This document shows positions 35,222 to 43,198 of a DNA stretch of 64,000 nucleotides, one piece after another. This DNA comes from an uncultured Alphaproteobacteria bacterium (GTDB lineage Bacteria > Pseudomonadota > Alphaproteobacteria > Micropepsales > Micropepsaceae). Under the pieces are notes generated by a model. That model was given only the letters and a program-made list of their open reading frames with translations, was not told the DNA's origin and searched no databases. The stretch's first letter is position 1. The number at the start of each line of letters is the position of its first letter. The stretch spans positions 16,416-80,415 of the forward strand of contig CADECX010000012.1 in assembly GCA_902825865.1 (NCBI GenBank). Reading direction: 5' to 3'. The translations under genes were made by a program, and so were the position numbers.

Positions 35222-35533
35222 ATGGCCAACGATTTTTGCTCCCATCTCGATACGATTCAAAAGGTGACACCGGGCAGCAAAGGCTGTGAAGAATGCCTGG
35301 CGCTGGGCTGGGAATGGTTCCATTTGCGCGTCTGCCGCAGTTGCGGCCATGTCGGCTGCTGCGACCAGTCGCGCGGCAAGCATGCCACCAAGCATTTCCA
35401 CCGCAGCAAGCATCCTGTCATCGAAGGTTATGATCCCCCGGAAGGCTGGGGCTGGTGCTATATTGACGAGGTGATGTTCGATCTGGGCGGCAATGTCACG
35501 CCGCAGGCGGGGCCGATCCCGCGCTATTATTGA
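35222..35533 (+). CDS. UBP-type zinc finger protein
   Basis: The 103-residue protein is a complete ZnF-UBP domain: CSHLD, GCEECLALG, LRVCRSCGHVGCCDQSRGKH and ATKHFHRSKHPVI provide the Cys/His ligands. The eukaryotic domain binds the ubiquitin C-terminus; bacterial stand-alone versions occur in Alphaproteobacteria and Actinobacteria, often beside cNMP/thioredoxin-reductase-like genes as here, and their ligand is unknown. It starts 4 bases after the flavoprotein stop, so the two are likely made together. The C-terminus (GGNVTPQAGPIPRYY) is well conserved in my recollection of the family. Confidence 0.87.
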   Translation: MANDFCSHLDTIQKVTPGSKGCEECLALGWEWFHLRVCRSCGHVGCCDQSRGKHATKHFHRSKHPVIEGYDPPEGWGWCYIDEVMFDLGGNVTPQAGPIPRYY

Positions 35534-35550
35534 GCCCTGTTGAGGAAGTC

Positions 35551-35802
35551 ATGCACGAGACCATCCGCGAAGGCTTTGATGTGTTCCTGCACAATGGGCA
35601 CAAGACTTTCGGCGCGGTGCGTCAGGTGCGCAAACACGAGCTGGTCGTCTATGTCGAGAATGCGGGCGATTTCGAAATTCCGCTCAGCGCCGTAACGGAT
35701 GCTGAGGCCGGCAAGGTGATCTTGGATTCCGCCAAACTCGATGCCAAGCTGCGGGAAGCGATCCGGCGCGCCCATCTGGGCGAAGACCCGAATATTCCAT
35801 AA
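35551..35802 (+). CDS. small PRC-barrel-like/DUF2171-type protein
   Basis: An 83-residue protein with a strand-rich segment FDVFLHNGHKTFGAVRQV and ELVVYVENAGDFEIPLSAV, similar in layout to PRC-barrel or DUF2171 proteins, then a helical tail. ATG 35551 has GAGGAAG immediately upstream. It follows the UBP gene by 17 bases and probably belongs to the same transcript. Exact family and function are uncertain. Confidence 0.65.
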   Translation: MHETIREGFDVFLHNGHKTFGAVRQVRKHELVVYVENAGDFEIPLSAVTDAEAGKVILDSAKLDAKLREAIRRAHLGEDPNIP

Positions 35803-35821
35803 CAATAAAGTATCAGGGGGG

Positions 35822-36955
35822 ATGATGAGGACGTTGCTTTTGATAGGCGCCTTGCTGGCGCTGGCGCTGCCGGCTGAAGCGCGCGAGCGCTGGACGCCGG
35901 CCCAGGCCAACAGTTGGTATGCCCAGCAGAAATGGCTGGTCGGAGCCAACTATATTCCCGCCGATGCCATCAATCAGCTGGAGATGTGGCAGGAGGCAAG
36001 CTTCAACCCCGCCCAGATCGACAAGGAATTGGCTTGGGCGCAAGCCATGGGCATCACCACCATGCGGGTGTTCCTGCATGACGCGCTGTGGCAGCAGGAT
36101 GCGCCGGGGCTCAAGAAGCGCATCGACGCCTTTCTGGCGATTTCGGCCAAGCATGGCATCAAGCCGTTGCTGGTTCTGTTCGACAGTTGCTGGGATCCCA
36201 ATCCCAAATTGGGGCCGCAACATCCGCCCATTCCCGGCGTCCACAATAGCGGCTGGGTGCAAGGACCGGGGGCCAAGGCGCTTGCCGATCCGGCGCAGCA
36301 TCCCCGGCTGGAAGCCTATGTGAAGGATGTGGTGAGCAGTTTTGCCCGCGACAACCGCATCCTGGGCTGGGATGTCTGGAATGAGCCCGACAACAACAAC
36401 GGCAATTCCTATCCCGACAACAGCCAGGCGCGCTTCGACCAGGTCGCGTTCCTGCTGCCACGCGTGTTCGAATGGGCGCGCTCAGCCGATCCCACCCAGC
36501 CGCTGACCAGCGGCATCTGGCACAACAATCATTGGGAAAATCGCGATAGCCTGAACGCGGTGGAAAAGACCCAGCTCACCCAATCGGATGTAATTTCCTT
36601 CCACGATTACAGCTTTCCGGAAATTTTCGAGGCGCGGGCCAAGTCGCTGGAAGCCTATGGCCGGCCCATTCTCTGCACCGAGTATCTGGCGCGGGGCGCC
36701 GGTTCCAACATCGATACGGTGCTGCCCATCGCCAAGCGCCGCAACATCGCCATGTTCAATTGGGGCTTTGTCGTGGGCAAGACCCAGACGGATCTGCCCT
36801 GGGACAGTTGGCAGCGGCCCTATACCTCGCGTCCGCCGGTGGTGTGGCACCATGAGATTTTGCGCGGCGATGGCACGCCTTACCGGGCGCGCGAGGTCGA
36901 GATCATCAAAAAGCTCAGCGCTGCGCCCAAGACGGTCGTACCCGCGCTGGATTGA
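35822..36955 (+). CDS. secreted glycoside hydrolase, GH5-like (cellulase fold)
   Basis: The 377-residue protein has a signal peptide (MMRTLLLIGALLALALPAEA) and a TIM-barrel clan-A hydrolase fold: MGITTMRVFLHDALW, GIKPLLVLFDSCWD, LGWDVWNEPDNNNGN with the acid/base Glu188, and RPILCTEYLARG with the nucleophile candidate Glu287. It should cleave beta-linked glycans in the periplasm or outside; the exact substrate (glucan, mannan, xylan) is not deducible. CAGGGGG precedes the start. The stop is directly followed by the inverted-repeat element at 36958-37227. The gene may be transcribed with the small gene upstream (19-base gap). Confidence 0.85.
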   Translation: MMRTLLLIGALLALALPAEARERWTPAQANSWYAQQKWLVGANYIPADAINQLEMWQEASFNPAQIDKELAWAQAMGITTMRVFLHDALWQQDAPGLKKRIDAFLAISAKHGIKPLLVLFDSCWDPNPKLGPQHPPIPGVHNSGWVQGPGAKALADPAQHPRLEAYVKDVVSSFARDNRILGWDVWNEPDNNNGNSYPDNSQARFDQVAFLLPRVFEWARSADPTQPLTSGIWHNNHWENRDSLNAVEKTQLTQSDVISFHDYSFPEIFEARAKSLEAYGRPILCTEYLARGAGSNIDTVLPIAKRRNIAMFNWGFVVGKTQTDLPWDSWQRPYTSRPPVVWHHEILRGDGTPYRAREVEIIKKLSAAPKTVVPALD

Positions 36956-36957
36956 TT

Positions 36958-37227
36958 GAGCCTGATTTTCCTGGGCGGAAGCAGCCGGCGTTGCCGTCCG
37001 GCGAGGCGATCCGCCAGGAGCAAGGCGAAGAGCGATGCGGTGTCCATCGGTCGAGCCTTGCGACACCGCGGGCGCCCGCCGGACGGCAACCCGAAGGGCC
37101 GCGGTCTTTTGCGCCGTGGGTTCGTCGAAGGGCTCGTCCGTATTGCCCGATACGGCCGTCGCCCTTCTCCTTACCACGTCACAAAATTCCTGCGGCGCAG
37201 GCGCTTCCACCCAGGAAAATCAGGCTC
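36958..37227. repeat. 270-bp inverted-repeat element (MITE/REP-like)
   Basis: Left arm 36958-36982 and right arm 37203-37227 are reverse complements over 25 bases with one mismatch. Inside, a second inverted pair occurs (about 36989-37002 with about 37077-37090, core GCCGTCCGGC), and a CCGTAT/ATACGG hairpin lies near 37137-37154. No transposase is present. The right arm supplies the stop codon and last residues of the cupin gene. No clear target-site duplication is seen. Confidence 0.75.
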
Positions 37228-37654
37228 TATTCCATGGCGTGACGGGCGGGACTTTGTCGGTGGCGGGAGGCGCTTCGACCGAGCCGAAATCGGCCGGCGA
37301 GACGATCTCGAGATATTCCATGTCGGGAGAATAATCGAACAGGTAATGCACCATGCCGGGGCGCTGATGCACCACATCGCCTGCCTCGACCAGGGTGACC
37401 TTGTCCTCATACATGAACTTGGCCCAGCCCTTCATCATGATCACGATCTGGAAATCGCAAACATGATAGTGCCAGCCGGTGCCGTCGGTGGGAGCCATAT
37501 TGGCTTTCACCAGATGGGCGATCACCTTGCCGTTGGTGGCGCCCGCGATGCCCAGGTCGCGATAGAGGAAGAAATCGCGCAAGCCGCCGCCCTTGTAAGG
37601 CGTGTCGCCGGGCTTGATGTGACTGAAGAAGGTGCTCGCCGGTTCCTGGCCCAT
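37220..37654 (-). CDS. cupin domain protein
   Basis: The 144-residue protein is a single cupin: GTGWHYHVCDFQIVIMMKGWAKFMYED gives the first motif (His, His, and Gln in place of the usual Glu), and VEAGDVVHQRPGMVHYLFDYSPDMEYLEI gives the second with its metal-binding His. It is probably a cytosolic metal-dependent enzyme or sensor of unknown substrate. The C-terminal end (NRA and stop) lies inside the right arm of the inverted-repeat element, so the original terminus may have been altered by that insertion. It lies downstream of the ModA-like gene by 126 bases in the same direction. Confidence 0.8.
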   Translation of the reverse strand: MGQEPASTFFSHIKPGDTPYKGGGLRDFFLYRDLGIAGATNGKVIAHLVKANMAPTDGTGWHYHVCDFQIVIMMKGWAKFMYEDKVTLVEAGDVVHQRPGMVHYLFDYSPDMEYLEIVSPADFGSVEAPPATDKVPPVTPWNRA

Positions 37655-37780
37655 GCTGGACTCCGTATGTTGCGACGCACCATTAAGGCACCGATTCCGG
37701 AGATTGGAAAGGGCCTTATGAAATCGAATTCAAATGAAAATTTCGAGAGGAACTGCTGAAAAATTATGCAGCGCAGCAAT

Positions 37781-38503
37781 TCAATGGGCAGTTTTCTCCA
37801 GACCATTCGCGCGCCACAGGGCCGCCGCTTCGAAACTGGTGAGAAACGCGATCAGGGACTTGGCTTGTTCGGACGGGGTGGCGAGACCGGCGGAAAAATC
37901 GACTCCCGCGCCATAGGCGGCGGGTACCGGACCCGCCACCGTCACGTCCTTGTTTATCGTCAACTCCGGCAGCATCTGCAAGGCGATGTCCGCCTTGCCG
38001 CTGGCGAGCCCACCCACCGCCAGGCCCTGGATGGGAACGCGTTTTACGCCGGAAAATTCCGGCGCCGACAGCATGCGGTCGATCACCTTGCCCGCGGACG
38101 TGCCGGCCGCCGGATCGGCATAGGCCACGCCTTTGGCCGCCAGCAAGGCGGCGCGGAATTTTTCCGGCGTGGAAATATCGGGGGCTTGGCTTCCCGCCTT
38201 GGCCGCCACGCCCACCACAATGCGGCCCAGCGGCGCCACGCCGCTGATCTGGGGCAGGTTGGCGAAATCGGCGCTGGGCAACAGCACCACATCGCCTGAG
38301 CCGCCGTCCTTCAAAATGGCGAAAATCTTCTCGCGTCCACCGCCGCCAACCGCGACCGCGATACCGGTCTTGGCGGTGAATTGGGCGGCGACTTGCGCTG
38401 CGCCGGGAGCCGCCGATGCCGGTGACAGAAGGGTGAGGCCGGCTGCCGCCGCCGGCGCGCCTGCCGACAGCAGCAACACAAAACACCATCCAAAAATCCG
38501 CAT
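37781..38503 (-). CDS. ModA-like periplasmic substrate-binding protein
   Basis: The 240-residue protein has a signal peptide (MRIFGWCFVLLLSAGAPAAAAG) and the class of fold seen in molybdate-type binding proteins: LTLLSPASAAPGAAQVAAQFTAKTGIAV, GDVVLLPSADFANL, GVAYADPAAGTSAGKVIDRML and a C-terminal SLIAFLTSFEAAALWRANGLEK. No permease or ATPase is adjacent, so it may be a solute sensor or scavenger rather than part of a molybdate transporter. It starts 5 bases after the stop of the sugar-isomerase-like gene and is probably in the same operon. Confidence 0.75.
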   Translation of the reverse strand: MRIFGWCFVLLLSAGAPAAAAGLTLLSPASAAPGAAQVAAQFTAKTGIAVAVGGGGREKIFAILKDGGSGDVVLLPSADFANLPQISGVAPLGRIVVGVAAKAGSQAPDISTPEKFRAALLAAKGVAYADPAAGTSAGKVIDRMLSAPEFSGVKRVPIQGLAVGGLASGKADIALQMLPELTINKDVTVAGPVPAAYGAGVDFSAGLATPSEQAKSLIAFLTSFEAAALWRANGLEKTAH

Positions 38504-38508
38504 GCCTG

Positions 38509-39501
38509 TCAGGCGCCGCTCATATTCGCTTTGAGGTCCACCTTCAGCACGTCGGCCATGTATTTTTTCTCGGCGGTGAGCAGCGCTTCCATGGTGCTGC
38601 CCTTGTGGATCATCGAGGCGTCGTAATCCAGGGTCACCCAGCCGGTGTAATTCTTGGCGATCAGGAATTTCTGGACGGCCGGGAAGTCCACGCCGCCGGA
38701 ATCGGCGTCGCTCATGGCGCGGAACCAGCCATGGCCGCCGGCATCCTCGCCGGTGCGCGGCACCGCCACCACGCGGCTGTTTTTCAGCCTGGTGGGGGCG
38801 CCCTTGTAGTGGATGGCCGCAATGCGCGACCAGTATTTGGCGAACACCTCGTCCAGAACGTTGCCGCCCAGCACCAGATGCGAAAGGTCGGCGCACATCC
38901 AGACATAGTTGGGATCGGTTTCCTTCATCAGAATGTCGATTTCACGCTGGTCCTGCACCAGCGAATTGACATGCGGATGCGGCGCCAGCTTGAGGCCCAT
39001 CTTGATGGTTTCCTTGCCGATGCGGTTCATCGCGCCGGCGCAGCGCTTGATCTGCTCGTCATTGGTGTCATAGCCAGCCGGGCGCGGCCCCATGTTCATC
39101 TTGAAGTGTTTGCAGTAGCCGAAAGGCGCAATGAAGGTGCGCGCGAAGTTGATATGGTCGCTGACCGATTTGTCGATCTTGGCGGGATCGTAGAAATTGC
39201 TGCTGAAGTTGCCGCCGCCGCCGTTGGAGCAGGTCGCCATCTGGATGTGATGGCTGTCCATGATTTTCTTCAGTGCCAGCGGCTTGTCGAGATAGTTGAT
39301 GATGTTGTGGCGGAAGGGTTCGACGCCGGGAAAGCCCAGCTTGGAGCCGACCCGTATCGCTTCCTCGATATTGGTCTGCCAGGAAATCGGGCTGAAGGCA
39401 TAGCGGAACGGCAGCTTGCCAGCTTGTGCGTGGGCAGGCAGCGAGGCGGTGCCCGCCAGCGCGGCGGATGATTGCAGGAAAAAACGGCGTGTGACGGTCA
39501 T
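38509..39501 (-). CDS. Tat-exported sugar phosphate isomerase/epimerase-like protein
   Basis: The 330-residue protein has a twin-arginine signal (TRRFFLQSSAALAGTASLPAHAQA) and a xylose-isomerase-like TIM barrel: KLGFPGVEPFRHNIINYL, KMGLKLAPHPHVNSLV, VWMCADLSHLVLGGNV and FAKYWSRIAAIHYKGAP supply the usual metal-binding Glu, His and Asp. Exported members act on sugars or inositols and are common in soil bacteria. The Tat signal fits the TatC encoded at 23991. It is divergent from the esterase gene at 39613 and is followed by the ModA-like gene. Specific substrate unknown. Confidence 0.85.
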   Translation of the reverse strand: MTVTRRFFLQSSAALAGTASLPAHAQAGKLPFRYAFSPISWQTNIEEAIRVGSKLGFPGVEPFRHNIINYLDKPLALKKIMDSHHIQMATCSNGGGGNFSSNFYDPAKIDKSVSDHINFARTFIAPFGYCKHFKMNMGPRPAGYDTNDEQIKRCAGAMNRIGKETIKMGLKLAPHPHVNSLVQDQREIDILMKETDPNYVWMCADLSHLVLGGNVLDEVFAKYWSRIAAIHYKGAPTRLKNSRVVAVPRTGEDAGGHGWFRAMSDADSGGVDFPAVQKFLIAKNYTGWVTLDYDASMIHKGSTMEALLTAEKKYMADVLKVDLKANMSGA

Positions 39502-39612
39502 GGTATTTGGTCCTCCCCGGGTTCTTTTGACTTCACGATGACACAGGCGCGGTATTCCTGTCTTGTCAAAAGGTGAACCAAACGGGTCTTTCCGGCGTAG
39601 AAGACGGTCTCA

Positions 39613-40473
39613 ATGTCGCTGGAAACAATGACCAAAATCAAAGCCCTGGTGGCTGCGGCCCTGGCTGCGTTGCTCCCGGGCTGTTCGCCATTCAGCGCCG
39701 TCAATCTGCTGGTCCCCCGTTCGGGTTATACGGTGCACCGCAACTTCTCCTTCGGCACCGATCCACGCCAAAGACTGGACATCTATGTGCCACAGGGATT
39801 GAAGGCGCCCGCGCCGGTCTTGCTGTTCCTCTACGGAGGTTCCTGGCAGGCGGGAAATCGCGGTGACTATCTTGCCTTCGGCCAAGCCTTTGCCAGCGCG
39901 GGAATCGTGACGGTGGTGGCGGATTACCGGCTGTATCCGCACGTGAAATATCCCGCTTTTGTCGAGGATGCTGCCGGTGCGCTGGCCTGGCTGCACGCCC
40001 ATGCCGGTGAATATGGCGGCGACAGCGCCCGGATATTTGTCAGCGGCCATTCCGCAGGCGCCTATAATGCGGTGATGCTGGCATCGGAGCCGAAATTCAT
40101 CGTGTCCCGAGGCGGCAGCCTGGACTGGATCCGGGGCGTGATCGGCATCGCGGGACCCTATGATTTCCTGCCGATGCAGGATCCCGAATATGTCGACATG
40201 TTCCACGGCCGCAACAACCTGGACTCCATGCCGGTCAATCATGTGAACGGCCTGCGCCCGCCCATGCTGCTGGCCACCGGTGACGACGACACAACCGTCT
40301 ATCCGCGCAATACGACAAGCATGGCGGCCAAACTCCGCGCCTTCTCAAGCCCGGTGCAGGAGGTGCATTATCCCGGCACCGGTCATGTCGGGATAATTTT
40401 GTCGCTGGTGCCGGGATTTCGCGGCACGACAAATTTGCGGCAGGATATGCTGGATTTCATCCGCACCCATTGA
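39613..40473 (+). CDS. alpha/beta hydrolase lipoprotein (esterase)
   Basis: The 286-residue protein has a lipoprotein signal (LVAAALAALLPGC, lipobox LPGC) and an esterase/lipase fold of the HSL/BD-FAE type: VLLFLYGGSWQAGNRGDY (an HGG-like motif with YGG), the nucleophile Ser147 in VSGHSAGAY, ATGDDDTTVYPRN (Asp) and YPGTGHVGI (His). It is likely anchored in a membrane and cleaves small esters, possibly acetyl groups on polysaccharide. ATG 39628 is an alternative start. The stop overlaps the start of the mug-like gene. Confidence 0.82.
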   Translation: MSLETMTKIKALVAAALAALLPGCSPFSAVNLLVPRSGYTVHRNFSFGTDPRQRLDIYVPQGLKAPAPVLLFLYGGSWQAGNRGDYLAFGQAFASAGIVTVVADYRLYPHVKYPAFVEDAAGALAWLHAHAGEYGGDSARIFVSGHSAGAYNAVMLASEPKFIVSRGGSLDWIRGVIGIAGPYDFLPMQDPEYVDMFHGRNNLDSMPVNHVNGLRPPMLLATGDDDTTVYPRNTTSMAAKLRAFSSPVQEVHYPGTGHVGIILSLVPGFRGTTNLRQDMLDFIRTH

Positions 40474-40985
40474 TGGTCAATAAGCATATCTTGCCCGATC
40501 GGCTGAAGCCGGGATTGAAGCTAGTGTTCTGCGGCACGGCTGCGGGGCGCCAGTCGGCATTGCAGCAAGCTTATTATGCCCATGGCCAGAACAAGTTCTG
40601 GATCACCCTGCACAACATCGGCCTGACGCCGCACCTGTTCGCGCCGCGGGACTATGAAAAACTGTGGGAGCTTGGCATCGGTCTTACCGATATCGCCAAG
40701 CATGCTTATGGCATGGACCATCAATTGCCCAAGGACGCATTGGGCGGCGAGGCGGTTGCGGCGCTCAAGGCCCGCATTCTCAAAGCCAGGCCGCACATCC
40801 TGGCTTTCACCAGTTTCAATGGCGGGCGCAAAGTGATGGGCGCAAAAGCGGCGGCGGGCGAGCAAGACGAAACTTTGGGCGACACGCGCGTGTTTATTTT
40901 GCCATCGCCATCGCCGCTCGCCGCCAATCACTGGGACATCAAGCCCTGGCGCGATCTCGCCAAGGCAGTCGATGCATTGCCTTAG
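40473..40985 (+). CDS. mug: G/T(U)-mismatch-specific DNA glycosylase (Mug family)
   Basis: The 170-residue protein fits the Mug branch of uracil-DNA glycosylases: LKLVFCGTAAGRQSALQQAYYAHGQNKFW replaces the GINPG motif with GTAAG, and VFILPSPSPLAANHW is the second DNA-contact motif. It removes uracil or ethenocytosine from mismatched DNA in the cytoplasm. The start overlaps the esterase stop (ATGA-type arrangement), so translation is coupled, and the stop overlaps the convergent PI-PLC-like gene by 4 bases. Functional linkage with the esterase is not evident. Confidence 0.85.
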   Translation: MVNKHILPDRLKPGLKLVFCGTAAGRQSALQQAYYAHGQNKFWITLHNIGLTPHLFAPRDYEKLWELGIGLTDIAKHAYGMDHQLPKDALGGEAVAALKARILKARPHILAFTSFNGGRKVMGAKAAAGEQDETLGDTRVFILPSPSPLAANHWDIKPWRDLAKAVDALP

Positions 40986-42205
40986 AGCGTCGCTGCGGCG
41001 GAGGCGGTACGAACCGGGGCATCGGAGCCTTCAAACGACACGCAATGCTCGGATTTGAGCTGGGCGCCGCACAATGCCCCTTGGTTGCTCTCAAGGCTGA
41101 CGCGATAATTTCCGATTTTCGGGTCGGCGGCGGCAAAATTGGTCTGGACGATCTGCGCGCCACTGGCAAAGGCGGCATCGCGGCGCGCGGTCTTGTTTTC
41201 ACGCGCTTCCCGCGTTTCCGCATCGGCCCGGGTGAGCACCATCAAGCCCGAACGCACCGCCTGCCCAATGCGGGCGCCGCTCTTTTGCGGATCGTCGACA
41301 GAAAGGAAGGCCGTCAGCGGCGCGGTGTCATCGCCGGTCACGAACATGGCGCGGCCTTCCAGCGACTTGCGCACGCCTTGATAGGCTTTGATCTTGGCGG
41401 CATCGTCGTCCAGCACAAAAATCACCTTGCCGCGCGCCGCGCCCAGTTTCGGCCAGGCATGGGCAAGAGCGGCTTCACGCAAACTGTTGTGGCGGCCCTG
41501 CAGTTGGTCCGGTGTGATCATCTGGCCGGGTGCGAACACGGCGCGCACTTCCGTCTCCAGCGCATTCATCGCGGTTTCGTCGCAATCCCGCGGCTTGGTC
41601 GCGCCCGGCATGGGTGTTTTGGTATCGTTGGTTTTTAGGGCAATGACGATGGGAAGATGACGCGGATGGGCTTTGGACCATGCCGCGACTTGGCGTAGAC
41701 AGTCGCTCAATGCCAGGCAGGAAGACGCATAGTCCACGTCCAGGACATGGATCACCTTGAAGCCGGGCTTGGACATCGCCCTGATGTAATCGTCCGATAG
41801 CAAATCCATCGCCATGCTGGCGCCCGCCGGATTTCTGTACGCGCCTCCCTCGGGGTCGTAGGCGACATCGAATTGCAGGGAGCGCACATCGGCATCCAAT
41901 TGCGCTGTCAGGGTCGGGTGGCCGTAGTCCAGCGCCTCGGCGTCCTTTTTTCCACCCATACGGATCAGCCCCATCAGGGCGCTGTTGGGCCGTTGCTTGT
42001 AGCTTTCAGCGGTTCCCACCAGCCGCAACTGGTCGAAGCGCAGATTTAAGTCCAGCCATTGTGGATTGCAGCGATGATCGCAGAGACCCGCACTTTGTGT
42101 GGTTTGCGCAACCGCCGGGGCGGCCGGAGAGACGGACGCCAGTTGAGAGATTGCGAGAAGGGTGGCGGGAACCAGGGCGGAGGCGGCGAGAAAGTGGCGG
42201 CGCAT
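40982..42205 (-). CDS. secreted Ca2+-dependent phosphoinositide phospholipase C-like protein
   Basis: The 407-residue protein has a signal peptide (MRRHFLAASALVPATLLAISQLASV) and matches the bacterial PI-PLC-C1-like family: LNFDQ-like LNLRFDQLRLVGTAESYK, LDADVRSLQFDVAYDPEGGAY, VIHVLDVDYASSCLALSDC and GAQIVQTNFAAADPKIGNYRV. The catalytic TIM-barrel residues of this family (His and Asp near the N-terminus) are partly recognisable only: the first motif has no evident His, so activity is uncertain. Five or more cysteines suit a secreted protein. It stands alone on the minus strand, followed by convergent mug. Confidence 0.78.
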   Translation of the reverse strand: MRRHFLAASALVPATLLAISQLASVSPAAPAVAQTTQSAGLCDHRCNPQWLDLNLRFDQLRLVGTAESYKQRPNSALMGLIRMGGKKDAEALDYGHPTLTAQLDADVRSLQFDVAYDPEGGAYRNPAGASMAMDLLSDDYIRAMSKPGFKVIHVLDVDYASSCLALSDCLRQVAAWSKAHPRHLPIVIALKTNDTKTPMPGATKPRDCDETAMNALETEVRAVFAPGQMITPDQLQGRHNSLREAALAHAWPKLGAARGKVIFVLDDDAAKIKAYQGVRKSLEGRAMFVTGDDTAPLTAFLSVDDPQKSGARIGQAVRSGLMVLTRADAETREARENKTARRDAAFASGAQIVQTNFAAADPKIGNYRVSLESNQGALCGAQLKSEHCVSFEGSDAPVRTASAAATL

Positions 42206-42224
42206 TGCCTGGTTCTCCAGCCGA

Positions 42225-42398
42225 TCATCCCACGCGTCTTGCCACGGTCAGGCCCGCGATTAGGAAGACCAGGAAGACGATCAGGAAAATCACGAAAAGG
42301 GTTTTGGCAATAGCGACCGAGGTGCCAGCGAAGCCGGTGAAGCCCAGCAGGCCTGCAACCAGGCCGATTACCAGAAATATCACGGCCCATCTAAGCAT
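42225..42398 (-). CDS. DUF1328 (YtjA-like) small membrane protein
   Basis: A 57-residue protein with two membrane helices: MLRWAVIFLVIGLVAGLLGF and AIAKTLFVIFLIVFLVFLIAGL. This is the conserved DUF1328 family, found in most Alphaproteobacteria and often stress-induced; function unknown. ATG 42398 has AGGGAG about 8 bases upstream. A GGAAC-N16-TGTT sequence at 42428-42452 resembles the promoter used by the general stress sigma factor EcfG, which fits the known behaviour of the family. Longer frames upstream are not credible. Confidence 0.88.
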   Translation of the reverse strand: MLRWAVIFLVIGLVAGLLGFTGFAGTSVAIAKTLFVIFLIVFLVFLIAGLTVARRVG

Positions 42399-42427
42399 CG
42401 GGCGCTCCCTAAAACGTTCGGGAATGC

Positions 42428-42452
42428 AACACCGATCGGAACGCAAAGTTCC
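42428..42452 (-). promoter_or_regulatory. EcfG-like (general stress) promoter candidate
   Basis: On the minus strand GGAAC and TGTT are separated by 16 bases, close to the EcfG consensus GGAAC-N16/17-CGTT with one mismatch. It lies about 30 bases upstream of the DUF1328 start. Only motif likeness supports it. Confidence 0.5.
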
Positions 42453-42490
42453 GTGGATTTTTTTGCGCCGAAATGGGAACCGTATGGGGC

Positions 42491-43198
42491 CTATCTGCCC
42501 AATCCACGGTTGGAATCGCGCAACAGCTGCTGGGCGGAATCCAAGGGTGTGAGGTCGGTGGCTGCCGCCGGGGTTTTCGGCATCGGCGCGGCCAGCGCCC
42601 AAGTGACGATATCGCTCACCGCCGCGCCCAAAGCCTGTTGCATGGCCTGGACCACCGCGCCCGTGCTGTTGCTCGACGCAGTCCCGGTCTTGCTGACCGC
42701 CAGGCTGGAGACGATCACGCGCCCGCGTGAGGCGCTCAGCTTGGCGGTGATGCTGACGGTGATAGTGGGGATACCGTCCTGCTGGCTGTAATGCGCCGAA
42801 AAATCCTTCACATCGGTGAGAATGCTGTAATCGGCATGCTGGGTGGCGTGTTCGGGCGCCACGGCATCGATGCGCCCCGACGCCTCAAAGCCGTCCAGCA
42901 AAGCCTGCTGGATCAGGGCGGGCAGCGGCGCGGGATAGGTGGCCTTGGCGTAGAAATCCAAGGTGCCGCCCGCTTGGTGCAAGGCGATGCGGTCATTGTC
43001 CAATCCGCCCGCGACTTCCGGGCGCGCGATCGCCAGCGCCCAGCCGACCTTCGCGCCGCTTCCGGCGGGAAAGCTGGGATTGACCGGATAGATGGCGCCG
43101 GCTTCGGGCGGGCCCAGCAACTCGCTGCTGCAGGCCGGCAAAAGCAGCGACGACGCGCCGATCAGGAATAGTCTGCGGGGGATCATGGAGTTTCTCAT
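42491..43198 (-). CDS. ABC-type transport auxiliary lipoprotein (PqiC-like)
   Basis: The 235-residue lipoprotein (lipobox SSLLLPAC) belongs to the ABC transport auxiliary family (PqiC-like) that works with MlaD/MCE transporters. It has IYPVNPSFPAGSGAKVGWALAIARPEVAGGLDNDRIAL, FYAKATYPAPLPALIQQALLDGFEASG and a C-terminal Ala-rich helix. It should sit at the inner face of the outer membrane as acceptor or clamp of the MCE tunnel. It overlaps the MlaD-like gene by 4 bases and is the last of a four-gene operon (permease, ATPase, MCE protein, lipoprotein). Confidence 0.85.
   Translation of the reverse strand: MRNSMIPRRLFLIGASSLLLPACSSELLGPPEAGAIYPVNPSFPAGSGAKVGWALAIARPEVAGGLDNDRIALHQAGGTLDFYAKATYPAPLPALIQQALLDGFEASGRIDAVAPEHATQHADYSILTDVKDFSAHYSQQDGIPTITVSITAKLSASRGRVIVSSLAVSKTGTASSNSTGAVVQAMQQALGAAVSDIVTWALAAPMPKTPAAATDLTPLDSAQQLLRDSNRGLGR

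Noticed and set aside
32272..35229. 985-codon open frame on the minus strand
   Set aside because: It runs antisense through two well-recognised genes (esterase and flavoprotein) and their intergenic gap; it shows His/Arg/Gly bias and no domain.
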